From the NCBI GenBank assembly GCA_023436515.1, contig JAEZIV010000364.1, forward strand, positions 1 through 8,754: a stretch of 8,754 nt of DNA, written 5' to 3'. Below are positions 1-6,834 of the stretch, piece after piece; position 1 is the first letter of the stretch, and each line of letters opens with the position of its first letter. A program made the position numbers and the translations under genes. Below the pieces are notes generated by a model, which did not search any database, was not told the DNA's origin, and was given only the letters and a program-made list of their open reading frames with translations. The DNA is from Bacillota bacterium (GTDB lineage Bacteria > Bacillota > Clostridia > Acetivibrionales > DSM-1351).

Positions 1-855
1 GGATAGAGGAGCCTTAATATCCCTCTCTCCATTCTTTATCCACAATTCTGACCGAAGGGCCAGCTCACGCAAATCCTTTATTAAGACTTCTACGCTTGGG
101 TATCTAAGCAACGGGTTGGTTTCAATGCACTTCTTCAGCACCGAAAGCAAGCCCTCTGATACATTTTTTTGATATTCACCGTTGCTGATTGACAGATATT
201 CCGAAAGAGGATCTATTCCGGTTACCAGCTGTATTAGTGTTATTCCCAGAGAGTAAATATCCGTCCTGCAGCTGATTCCTTCACCGGAGTATTGTTCTGG
301 GGCCGCATAGCCCTTCGTACCGATAAATACTGTACTGAAAGTTAGAGCTCTATCCCCGCAAGCCTGATCTGAAGCTGCTTTCCCGGTAATGGTGGATACA
401 CCGAAATCCACCAGCTTTACAAAGCCCTCTTTGGTAACAATTATGTTATGAGGTTTCATGTCACCATATATTATAGGGTCCGGTTTTTGCTCATGTAAAT
501 ATTTAAGCACACTGCAAAGCTGAATTCCCCAATCAATAGTCCTTTTCTCGTCAAATCTTCCCCGCTGCTCAAGTTCATCTATCAAGCAGGTCCCCTCAAT
601 GTAATCCTCTATTATGTAAAGCTTTGTTTCCTCGTCGTAAACATCACATATTCTGGGAAGTGCCGGATGATTTAAGCGCTTTAGAATTTCGGGTTCAATA
701 TACCCGCTGACAGAGGTATATTTATCCTTTGGAATTTCCTTAACTGCCCAAAGGTTTCCAAGAGTTTTACTCTCGGCAAGAAAAACCTCTCCACAGCCGC
801 CTTTACCTAAAGACCTTATGTATTTGTATTTAGAAAATATAGAATTGTCCTGCAT
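1..855 (-). CDS. Ser/Thr protein kinase, N-terminal part (cut by window edge)
   Basis: This is the first 285 codons of a eukaryotic-type (Hanks) Ser/Thr protein kinase; the frame stays open to base 1, so the C-terminus lies outside. Visible subdomains in order: glycine loop GKGGCGEVFLA (about residues 17-27), ATP-binding Lys39 in WAVKE, a helix-C region with Glu54/Glu56 before LNHPALP, catalytic loop YGDMKPHN (130-137; Asp132, Lys134, Asn137), metal-binding DFG (150-152), APE (185-187) and Asp199 in TDIYSLG. All core catalytic residues are present, so an active cytoplasmic kinase is expected; the substrate is unknown. The HRD motif is changed to Tyr-Gly-Asp, which makes it a non-RD kinase. 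The ATG at 855 is chosen because GGAGGA (863-868) sits 7 nt upstream; an in-frame ATG at 870 overlaps that site and has none of its own. Whether a membrane segment or sensor domain follows cannot be seen. It is co-directional with the radical SAM gene but separated from it by about 400 bp. Confidence 0.93.
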   Translation of the reverse strand, partial: MQDNSIFSKYKYIRSLGKGGCGEVFLAESKTLGNLWAVKEIPKDKYTSVSGYIEPEILKRLNHPALPRICDVYDEETKLYIIEDYIEGTCLIDELEQRGRFDEKRTIDWGIQLCSVLKYLHEQKPDPIIYGDMKPHNIIVTKEGFVKLVDFGVSTITGKAASDQACGDRALTFSTVFIGTKGYAAPEQYSGEGISCRTDIYSLGITLIQLVTGIDPLSEYLSISNGEYQKNVSEGLLSVLKKCIETNPLLRYPSVEVLIKDLRELALRSELWIKNGERDIKAPLS

Positions 856-862
856 GACAGCT

Positions 863-868
863 TCCTCC
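863..868 (-). promoter_or_regulatory. Ribosome binding site deciding the kinase start
   Basis: On the minus strand GGAGGA lies 7 nt before the ATG at 855. It lies inside the alternative ATG reading at 870, which argues for the shorter protein. Confidence 0.8.
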
Positions 869-944
869 ATGCATCTCTTTGATATAGAAAGGAGATTGGA
901 ACCCTACTGTATAAGGTTGATACCTTACAGATTGAATTCTCGTA

Positions 945-1067
945 GCTTACCTAAGGGTGAAATAATGCTGCTTACCCAAGGGCTCAAATAATGATGCCTA
1001 CTCATGTGTGAAATAATGTGCTTACCTAAGGGTGAGGTAATAGAACTTGCTCGAAGGATAATAATTG
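945..1067. repeat. Array of 4-5 degenerate ~25-bp direct repeats
   Basis: Copies start at about 945, 970, 996, 1020 and, much decayed, 1045, giving a 24-26 bp period. The unit begins GCTTACCTAAGGG and ends TGAAATAATG. Copies 1, 2 and 4 share the first part best, copies 1 to 3 the second part. Linkers between copies are only 1-3 nt, so this is not a CRISPR array. Copies 1 and 4 contain CTTA-CC-TAAG, a small inverted repeat. The array lies about 90 bp upstream of the kinase ATG. It could be a multi-site protein-binding region for that gene or the remnant end of a mobile element with repeated transposase-binding sites; neither is proven. Confidence 0.75.
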
Positions 1068-1118
1068 TCTGACATAGCTTAGAATAACATCTCTGGAATT
1101 GGTTGATTAATTGATTTT

Positions 1119-1134
1119 ATAAGAGAAATCTTAT
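1119..1134. repeat. Small inverted repeat (6-bp arms, GAAA loop)
   Basis: ATAAGA at 1119-1124 and TCTTAT at 1129-1134 are perfect arms around a GAAA loop on the plus strand. The stem is AT-rich and no T-run follows on either strand, so it is a poor terminator. Function unknown. Confidence 0.4.
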
Positions 1135-1157
1135 GTATTAGAAAACTGATTTAATGC

Positions 1158-1172
1158 TACCGTTTATCGGTA
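1158..1172. repeat. Small inverted repeat TACCG-N5-CGGTA
   Basis: Five-bp arms at 1158-1162 and 1168-1172 surround TTTAT. It lies about 80 bp past the stop of the radical SAM gene, in its direction of transcription. It could be an operator or a weak RNA hairpin; no T-run follows. The rest of 1068-1253 is AT-rich, contains a near-pure T tract at 1230-1244, and shows no gene that I can support. Confidence 0.35.
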
Positions 1173-1253
1173 ATGTAAATTATAATCCATATTTTGTCAT
1201 ATTGCAACAGTTATTTTTAATATTTACAATTTTTTCTTTTTTTTGCGTTGGAC

Positions 1254-2144
1254 TCATACTCCCTCAAGGTTAAAGTCAGGAATAAATTGCGTGTCCGAGG
1301 ATTGCCTCTCCTGAACATACCCCTCTTCCAATCCAAGACTGTACAAATGATCGACTACCTTTTCATACTCTCTCCTTGTTATGGGTCTGTTTATTTCAGG
1401 AAATTTTTCTGCAGCATAATATGGTGTATACTGACTCATCAATGATACGTATACACTCTTTGGAAGATTTTCATTAATCCAGTTCAGTACATTGATACTG
1501 TCCTTTGTATGACCCGGAAGAATAAGATGCCTTATTATTAAGCCTCTCCGGATTATACCCTCATCATCTAAAATCGGACTTCCTGCTTGCCTGTACATCT
1601 CCAGTACAGCCCTTTTGCTCACCTCGGGATAATCCTTTGCTTTGGAATATTTTAATGCAATTTCTTCATTTGAATACTTCATATCAGGAAGGTAAACATC
1701 AATCAACCCCTCCAATGCCTGTAAGGCTTCGACTGACTCATAGCCATTGGAATTATATACTACAGGAACGGTTAATTCACCTGATTCCTTTAACTCGCTG
1801 ATAACCTTACTTATGACCTTGATGTAGTGAGAAGGATTAACCAGATTAATATTATGGGCACCCTTTTTAATTAGTTCAATAAATATATTCTTTAATCTCT
1901 CAAGAGATATGGTTTTTCCGAAATTATTCTGACTTATATGGTAATTCTGACAGTAAACACACTTCAAATTACAGCCGGAAAAAAACACTGTACCCGAACC
2001 CATTGTTCCGCTGATGCAGGGTTCCTCCCACATATGCAGGAAGGCTCTGGCCACCTTTGGCTCCTCAAATACTCCGCAAAAGCCGGGGTCCATCGACCTA
2101 TCCTTATTACATTTACGAGGGCATACATTACAAGTTATACTCAT
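1254..2144 (-). CDS. PflX-like radical SAM protein (COG1313 type)
   Basis: This 296-residue protein is a radical SAM enzyme related to pyruvate-formate-lyase activating proteins. The core Cys-x3-Cys-x2-Cys, CNLKCVYC at residues 58-65, would bind the [4Fe-4S] cluster that cleaves S-adenosylmethionine. The N-terminus carries an extra cysteine set, CNVCPRKC (5-12) plus Cys23 in GFCGVF, and then EEPCISG before the core; this order is what I know of the PflX/COG1313 family. The substrate is not established for the family and nothing nearby suggests one; no glycyl-radical enzyme is visible. The start is well fixed: an in-frame TAA lies two codons before the ATG, and the conserved cysteines begin at residue 5. 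There is no Shine-Dalgarno; instead TATAAT lies 5 nt before the ATG. It is divergent from the hydrolase gene and appears to be transcribed alone. I see no clear terminator behind it. Confidence 0.93.
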   Translation of the reverse strand: MSITCNVCPRKCNKDRSMDPGFCGVFEEPKVARAFLHMWEEPCISGTMGSGTVFFSGCNLKCVYCQNYHISQNNFGKTISLERLKNIFIELIKKGAHNINLVNPSHYIKVISKVISELKESGELTVPVVYNSNGYESVEALQALEGLIDVYLPDMKYSNEEIALKYSKAKDYPEVSKRAVLEMYRQAGSPILDDEGIIRRGLIIRHLILPGHTKDSINVLNWINENLPKSVYVSLMSQYTPYYAAEKFPEINRPITRREYEKVVDHLYSLGLEEGYVQERQSSDTQFIPDFNLEGV

Positions 2145-2149
2145 TTTAT

Positions 2150-2155
2150 ATTATA
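2150..2155 (-). promoter_or_regulatory. Candidate -10 box for a leaderless radical SAM mRNA
   Basis: On the minus strand a perfect TATAAT ends 5 nt before the ATG at 2144, which would place the transcription start at or next to the A of the start codon. No convincing -35 is present at 16-18 bp, and AT-rich DNA can give such a box by chance, hence the modest score. Confidence 0.45.
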
Positions 2156-2181
2156 ACGGCAATTTATAAATGCAAGTGCAT

Positions 2182-2267
2182 GCTAATTGCCGAGTCCCAT
2201 CCTCTCTTTACCTTTTCTTAGCCTGTCACCGCTTTCAGTTGATTTTACCAGTTTAGTCGGCATTAGC
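2182..2267. repeat. 86-bp imperfect inverted-repeat element
   Basis: GCTAATTGCCGA at 2182-2193 pairs with TCGGCATTAGC at 2257-2267: eleven base pairs with one bulged base, enclosing 63 nt. It lies between the divergent radical SAM and hydrolase genes. It could close the outer stem of a structured RNA leader on the minus strand, or be the ends of a tiny mobile element; no target-site duplication is obvious. I compared it by eye with several riboswitch classes and found no match. Confidence 0.5.
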
Positions 2268-2316
2268 CTTCCGCGAAGTCTCAGACCTTTTATCACAGAC
2301 GGAATAATATAGTGTA

Positions 2317-2345
2317 TTTACATTCCCTTTAATTAAAAATATAAT
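2317..2345 (+). promoter_or_regulatory. Sigma-A promoter for the hydrolase gene
   Basis: TTTACA (2317-2322) and TATAAT (2340-2345) are separated by 17 bp, one mismatch from consensus. Transcription should begin near 2352, giving a leader of about 43 nt that contains GGAGG at 2384-2388. Confidence 0.75.
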
Positions 2346-2394
2346 AAAGCTTGAGTATAGTTTAGTCAATAGTATTATCTCCCGGAGGTTTATA

Positions 2395-3453
2395 ATGCAG
2401 CTAAAGCCGATTGCATTTGCAGTTCGCAAAAGTGTTTTACCTAAAAATATATTTATAGCCATTTTATATATATTAGTTCTGATTTGTCTAGCGGTTGGAG
2501 TTATTTCCTTTATTTCGGCGTGGAAAATAACGCATCCAGCCAAGATCACCACTCCCCAGATATCATCAAATATCGCACCTGATTATAAGAATATAAGCTT
2601 TTATTGCAGTGTTTCAAAGGAGAAGCTCAACGGCTGGTTTTTCCCTTCTCTGGGGTCCAAAACCACAGTGCTCATGGTTCACAGCTATGGCCATAACAGA
2701 TTGGAGTTCGACGAGGAAACCTTCAGGTTGATTTCAAGATTGAATAATGAAAAGCTTAATGTAATGACGTTTGATCTAAGGGGCTCCGGTAACTCGGCAG
2801 GTTCCATTTCTACCTTTGGCAACAATGAAACTATTGATGTTACAACAGCAATAAAGTATCTCAAACAGCAGGGAACAGAAAACATTATTTTAATGGGCTT
2901 TTCAACAGGTGCAAATGCCAGTTTAGCAGCCCTTTCTCAATCACCCTACAGAGCAAGTATACTTGGAGTGATTGCAGACAGTCCTTTTTCAAAAATAGAT
3001 AGCTATATTGATTATGTCATTGATGAGAATAGCATATTACCTGAAATGCCCTTTAGGTATACTACCGGGTTTTTTGTTGAGAAGCTTACAAAGGTAAGTC
3101 AAGAAATGGATATGATTCCTCAGATACCATCAATAATTCCTACGCCGCTGCTTATTATAGACGGTGCTCAGAAGGAGCTGAATACATCCTCCAACTCGAA
3201 GCTGTTGTACGAGCTGTATTACAGAAAAAGCCCTGTTCCGGTGCATTACTGGAATTCGGGCGCTACTGAGTACGGTAAGAGCTTTATTGCCGCTCCTGAT
3301 TTATATATGGATAAGGTTGTTAAGTTTATTAGTGATTGTTTGGCAGAGGCCGGTATTAAAGCCGGTAAATATGACAGCAGCTACTTTTTTTGGTCAAAAT
3401 ATGATTGCTGTGGCACTTTTCCACCGATATTATATCCATTGTTAATCATCTGA
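2395..3453 (+). CDS. Membrane-anchored alpha/beta-hydrolase-fold protein, triad degenerate
   Basis: The 352-residue protein has a short basic N-terminus, one hydrophobic segment (about residues 17-43) that should anchor it in the membrane, and an alpha/beta-hydrolase domain from about 65 to 315. Fold landmarks are the oxyanion-type loop HSYGHNR (96-102), FDLRGSGNS (126-134) and the nucleophile elbow GFSTG with Ser170. Two other catalytic positions look lost: the usual HGxxD strand end reads DGAQK (256-260, Glu261 next), and the usual A-x-H near the C-terminus reads GATEYGKS, with Glu292 in place of His. It may therefore be inactive or use other residues. The closest type I know is the YqkD-like hydrolases of Bacillus; the substrate is unknown. 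GGAGG at 2384-2388 supports the ATG. The last 24 or so residues come from DNA that also encodes, antisense, the end of flgN; homologues would be expected to end near 315. Confidence 0.85.
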   Translation: MQLKPIAFAVRKSVLPKNIFIAILYILVLICLAVGVISFISAWKITHPAKITTPQISSNIAPDYKNISFYCSVSKEKLNGWFFPSLGSKTTVLMVHSYGHNRLEFDEETFRLISRLNNEKLNVMTFDLRGSGNSAGSISTFGNNETIDVTTAIKYLKQQGTENIILMGFSTGANASLAALSQSPYRASILGVIADSPFSKIDSYIDYVIDENSILPEMPFRYTTGFFVEKLTKVSQEMDMIPQIPSIIPTPLLIIDGAQKELNTSSNSKLLYELYYRKSPVPVHYWNSGATEYGKSFIAAPDLYMDKVVKFISDCLAEAGIKAGKYDSSYFFWSKYDCCGTFPPILYPLLII

Positions 3454-3860
3454 CCTTGCTTTACCTGTCTTATTTCAACGCTGAGTAGGTTCAGTGACTC
3501 TCTCAGTTTTTTACTGTTAAGTACTTCAATGTTCTGTATTTGCTTTGTCATCTCATAAATTGATGTGATTATCTGTCTGAGTTCAGCTGCTCCAGACAAT
3601 TCAGACATTTTTATTTCCTCTATGCTCTGAACTCCAAGTATTGATTTAAGCCTTGTGTAATACACCTCAAAGGCTTCATCCAGTTCATCAATAGAGTTCA
3701 TCTCCTGCTGCTTTAGCTCGATAATTCTCTGGAGTTCCTCAACATTGTCCTCGGTTATCACGTTGGACTGCTCCTCTGTGTACCTTAGTATCTGTCTTAG
3801 TCCCTCCAGTTTTTTTAACGAGAGTTCGAGTAGTTTTTGTACATATTGATCGGTAGTCAT
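3381..3860 (-). CDS. flgN: FlgN-family flagellar export chaperone
   Basis: The 159-residue product is almost wholly alpha-helical and rich in Leu, Glu and Gln, with a long coiled-coil N-terminal half (KKLEGLRQILRYTEEQ, EELQRIIELKQQEM) and the disordered tail ending SYFDQKK that is usual in Firmicutes FlgN proteins. FlgN binds the hook-filament junction proteins FlgK and FlgL in the cytoplasm and delivers them to the flagellar export gate. The start is placed at the ATG at 3860 because GGAGGG (3865-3870) lies 4 nt upstream; the frame can be extended to a GTG at 3878 or an ATG at 3872, but those have no site of their own and the latter overlaps the GGAGGG. The gene is cut off from fliS by a terminator, so it needs its own promoter, which I could not recognise. 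Its 3' end overlaps the hydrolase gene by 73 bp, tail to tail. A position after fliS is where fliT lies in Bacillus, so FliT-like activity is an alternative. Confidence 0.85.
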   Translation of the reverse strand: MTTDQYVQKLLELSLKKLEGLRQILRYTEEQSNVITEDNVEELQRIIELKQQEMNSIDELDEAFEVYYTRLKSILGVQSIEEIKMSELSGAAELRQIITSIYEMTKQIQNIEVLNSKKLRESLNLLSVEIRQVKQGQMINNGYNIGGKVPQQSYFDQKK

Positions 3861-4018
3861 AGCACCCTCCATTAACACTCTAAATACTCATAATCTCTAT
3901 CTTCAACAATAAATCCTTACTTTTGCATCTATCTTACAAATACTACTATTTACCCCTTTTACGCTTAATTACTATGCTTCCCACAAAACCCATAAAGCAA
4001 GCAGATTAATTCTAGTAT

Positions 4019-4052
4019 AAAAACCTCGCATCACTTAAAAGTCATGCGAGGT
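4019..4052 (-). terminator. Intrinsic terminator of the flaG-fliD-fliS operon
   Basis: The nine-bp arms 4023-4031 (ACCTCGCAT) and 4044-4052 (ATGCGAGGT) form a strong stem, extended after one mismatch by ACTT/AAGT. On the minus strand the stem is followed by TTTT. It begins 54 nt beyond the fliS stop. On the plus strand the following GCTTTC is a poor T-tract, so termination from that side would be weaker. The remaining intergenic DNA, 3871-4018, is AT-rich and holds no gene; it must contain the flgN promoter, but no clear sigma-A or sigma-D match is visible. Confidence 0.85.
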
Positions 4053-4106
4053 GCTTTCTATACTTGATATTTGTACAAACTGCTTACTATTAGCTATTTG
4101 CCGATC

Positions 4107-4508
4107 TTACTTTGCAATTCCCTCATGTACATGGACCGGATGTTTGGCTAATTTCATTGCTTGTGCCCAGGTGTCTCTAAGCTCCTTTGCCATTCCCAGC
4201 ACTTCCTCAAGTATCTCCTTGTCCTTTTTCACGTTTGCCTCAATAAGTCTTCTGTGCATATAATCGTAAAGCAGCTCAAGATTTTGGGATACCTCATAGT
4301 TCATGTCAAGGGTGGACATAAATTCTGTAATTATAGCCTGTGCTCTGACTATTCCATTATTAGCCTTCTCTATATTCTTTGCATCCACGGCAGCCTGAGC
4401 TTGCATTATATACTTAACGAGACCATTGTAAAGCATTAAGGTCAACTCTTCGGGAGTTGCAGTGTTTATTGAATTTGACTTATATTGGTTATATCCATTT
4501 GCTAACAT
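4107..4508 (-). CDS. fliS: Flagellar secretion chaperone FliS
   Basis: The 133-residue protein matches FliS over its whole length: an N-terminal YNQYKSNSINTATPEELTLM, followed by LYNGLVKYI and a bundle of amphipathic helices, ending in AKELRDTWAQAMK. FliS is a cytoplasmic chaperone that binds the C-terminus of newly made flagellin, stops it polymerising early and passes it to the export apparatus. AGGAGG at 4518-4523 is 9 nt before the ATG. It is 43 bp downstream of fliD with no terminator between, so it is cotranscribed with flaG and fliD, and a strong terminator follows. Length and sequence are normal. The flagellin client is not in this window. Confidence 0.96.
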   Translation of the reverse strand: MLANGYNQYKSNSINTATPEELTLMLYNGLVKYIMQAQAAVDAKNIEKANNGIVRAQAIITEFMSTLDMNYEVSQNLELLYDYMHRRLIEANVKKDKEILEEVLGMAKELRDTWAQAMKLAKHPVHVHEGIAK

Positions 4509-4551
4509 CAGCTTTACCCTCCTGATTATACATCTTATGTCTATTTATCCA

Positions 4552-6828
4552 CTAATTATAGCTCTGCAGTTGCTGAGTCAACCAGCTCTGTTGATCATTT
4601 AGTTTACTTAGCGCTGATTCCATACTAGTGAATTTTGCATATAGGGCATTTTCCTTTTGAATAAGTTTCTTATTCATCTCTGTTATAAGGCTATCAAACT
4701 CCATAATTTCCTTGTACAAAATATTTGAGTATTCAGAGCGGTCTCCCACCATACCTGCTTTTTCCAGTAATGTACCTTTATTTCCGTTACTATCAGTGTT
4801 AGTTCTGATTGCATCCTGAATTATATCTGACAATTTATGTGCAATACCGGATTCTTTATTTCTCTGACTTCTAAGGGCTGCACTATTCATTGCATCGTAG
4901 TAAGTAATATCTGAACTACTTGTAAATAATGCTGCTACCTCCTCCGGATTATTTGCCAAGGCCGCTTTTAGCTTCGTTTCATCAATAACCAGCTTTCCTT
5001 TTTGTGTATAGTCTGTAGATGTTGTTATTCCTATGGAAGAAAGATTTATACCTGATCCTTCTACAACGGAATAGAGCGCGGATCTCATTTGGGATAAAGT
5101 GTTAGAAATTATGCTGTCATTTTTCAACAATCCGGATTTGGCTTTTTCCTCCCACTTTTTGATATCATCCTCTTTCATTGCCTCCTTCTGTTCGTCAGTC
5201 AGAGGAGCATAATCTCTGTAAACCTTCTCATTTACCTTTGAATTCAGTTTTTCTATTATCTCGTTATATTTGTCTACAAAGCCTTTAATAAAATCATATG
5301 TTTTCGATGTATCATCGGTTATTGTAACCTTTATTGGTTCTATGTCACCACTTGCAGTAAAATCTTCCTTTATATTAAAGGTTAAGCCATCATAGGAAAA
5401 AGAATTATTAGGTCTTGTAATCTCTATTTCACTACTGCTTCCATTTATACCTTTTATTTTTATGCTTGAATCAGTTCCCGACAATGTATCTGTCACGTTG
5501 AAGCCGATTGCACTCAATAATCCGCCAGATTCATCTGTAACCTTTAGCTGATTAGAAGCCCCAGTAATAGTGGACTCTATGCTAAAGCTATTTGTAGTAG
5601 AGTCATATATCATTTTAGCATTTATACTGGTATCGGCATTAACCGTTTTCATAATGTCATTAAACGAAGTATATTTAGAATTAAACCTAAAGTATTTTCC
5701 ATTTATCGTGAACATTATGTCTTCTTCTGTACCGGTTACTGTCAGTGATGACGAGTTTGGCAGAGCATCTTTGATGCTAAATATTTTTGCATTTAAATCA
5801 ATTTTATTTGATAAGCTTGAATTACTCAACCCTAAAGCTGCATTGGTTCCCGAATCGGACTTTCCAATAGAAACATAACTGCCCGATGTGTAGACAACCT
5901 TTCCGTCCTTTTCAGTAAAACTGATCTTATCTGGACCAAACTTAGCATCTGCTTTGCTTTGTATTGCAGCTGCCAAGTCGGCGGCACTTGTATATACCTG
6001 CCCCGGTTCTAACTCGATTGTATGGGTAACAGCACCGGTCCCACTTCCTAAAGTAAGTTCAAACTTATTATTGCTCTTTGTAGTTACAAATGGAGCCTTC
6101 CCGGGCTCTACGTCAAATATAGTGCTGGCGCCGCTGTTATATGCTGTTCCAATTGACAAAGCATCAGTATCCTTAACCGAGAACCCAATTTTCCCACCGT
6201 CATTTGCTGCATTTGAAGTATAATTTACTGTTATTCTATCCTTACCAAAAAGCTGATCCAGTTTATTCTGCAATTCAACACTCAAGCCCTCAACTGTAGA
6301 ATTTACAGTAGTATCATTCAACGTGATTTCTCTTGTAACATTGTTCAAGGTAATGACAAACTTATTATTTCCATTAGAAGTATTTATACTGGCCACTGAA
6401 GCATCAGATATATCTTTTCCTTCAATAGGCATACTTGCACTAATACCTGTAGTCTTCGCTGCAGTGGCGGCTTTCATGCTGGTGATGGTATATGTTCCAG
6501 CCTTTGCACTTGCTCCTGCTGAAACGGAGACATAATTTGTTGAATTTGACGCACCATATGTAGCTGAATATCCAGTAAAATTACTGGCAGACTTCAAATT
6601 TTTACTTGAAAGAGTATCAAAATAATCATTGTAAAAACTCTTAAGCGTTGAGGTGATATCCCTATACGCTTCAGTCTTCCATAGATCGATTTCTCTTTTT
6701 TGTATTACCTTATTCATTTTTGCTTTTTCAGCAGTCATCAACTGCTTTATCAGTGTATCGGTATCCATGCCGGATACTAGTCCTGACAATCTTAACGTAC
6801 TACTTGAATTTATACCATTAATCGCCAT
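4552..6828 (-). CDS. fliD: Flagellar filament cap protein FliD (HAP2), enlarged
   Basis: FliD forms the cap at the tip of the filament and guides insertion of exported flagellin. The N-terminal FliD domain is clear in LSGLVSGMDTDTLIKQLM (14-31) and the following helices; the C-terminal FliD domain covers about 505-758 and includes YDFIKGFVDKYNEII, SGINLSSIGITTS and a terminal coiled coil rich in Gln, Ser and Leu that packs into the filament channel. At 758 residues it is much longer than the roughly 500 of Bacillus subtilis FliD. The extra length lies in the exposed middle, where about 154-228 and 253-335 look like two copies of one module, each running NNKF-x-TL to a Gly/Ala-rich end. A third, more ordinary copy of the same plan may be about 370-442. 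The ribosome binding site AAGAAGG lies within the last codons of flaG, so translation of the two is probably coupled. No cysteine is present, as is usual for exported flagellar proteins. Confidence 0.96.
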   Translation of the reverse strand: MAINGINSSSTLRLSGLVSGMDTDTLIKQLMTAEKAKMNKVIQKREIDLWKTEAYRDITSTLKSFYNDYFDTLSSKNLKSASNFTGYSATYGASNSTNYVSVSAGASAKAGTYTITSMKAATAAKTTGISASMPIEGKDISDASVASINTSNGNNKFVITLNNVTREITLNDTTVNSTVEGLSVELQNKLDQLFGKDRITVNYTSNAANDGGKIGFSVKDTDALSIGTAYNSGASTIFDVEPGKAPFVTTKSNNKFELTLGSGTGAVTHTIELEPGQVYTSAADLAAAIQSKADAKFGPDKISFTEKDGKVVYTSGSYVSIGKSDSGTNAALGLSNSSLSNKIDLNAKIFSIKDALPNSSSLTVTGTEEDIMFTINGKYFRFNSKYTSFNDIMKTVNADTSINAKMIYDSTTNSFSIESTITGASNQLKVTDESGGLLSAIGFNVTDTLSGTDSSIKIKGINGSSSEIEITRPNNSFSYDGLTFNIKEDFTASGDIEPIKVTITDDTSKTYDFIKGFVDKYNEIIEKLNSKVNEKVYRDYAPLTDEQKEAMKEDDIKKWEEKAKSGLLKNDSIISNTLSQMRSALYSVVEGSGINLSSIGITTSTDYTQKGKLVIDETKLKAALANNPEEVAALFTSSSDITYYDAMNSAALRSQRNKESGIAHKLSDIIQDAIRTNTDSNGNKGTLLEKAGMVGDRSEYSNILYKEIMEFDSLITEMNKKLIQKENALYAKFTSMESALSKLNDQQSWLTQQLQSYN

Positions 6829-6834
6829 AATTAA

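Noticed and set aside
945..1067. CRISPR array
   Set aside because: Repeats are degenerate and separated by only 1-3 nt, so there are no spacers.
1016..1072. Tiny ORF starting at the ATG at 1016 within the repeat array
   Set aside because: Only 18 codons, no clear ribosome binding site, and made largely of repeat sequence; it could be decayed transposase start but there is no real support.
1119..1172. Terminators for the radical SAM gene
   Set aside because: Both hairpins in this stretch are short and AT-rich or lack a following T-run on the minus strand.
2181..2280. S-box, cyclic di-GMP or cobalamin riboswitch on the minus strand
   Set aside because: Short look-alike strings occur (for example AGAGAGG and GAAAG), but the conserved cores of these classes are missing.
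2253..2552. Minus-strand open frame across the hydrolase start and promoter
   Set aside because: No ribosome binding site or family resemblance, and it covers a good promoter and the hydrolase start on the other strand.
3861..3878. Longer FlgN starts at GTG 3878 or ATG 3872
   Set aside because: The ATG at 3872 overlaps the GGAGGG that serves the ATG at 3860, and the GTG has no site of its own.
4051..4439. Plus-strand open frames over fliS (4051-4263 and 4161-4439)
   Set aside because: They mirror fliS in other frames, have no ribosome binding site and no recognisable domain.
5570..6535. Plus-strand open frames over fliD (5570-5878, 5954-6223, 6323-6535)
   Set aside because: Antisense shadows of fliD; their hydrophobic look comes from reading its codons backwards.
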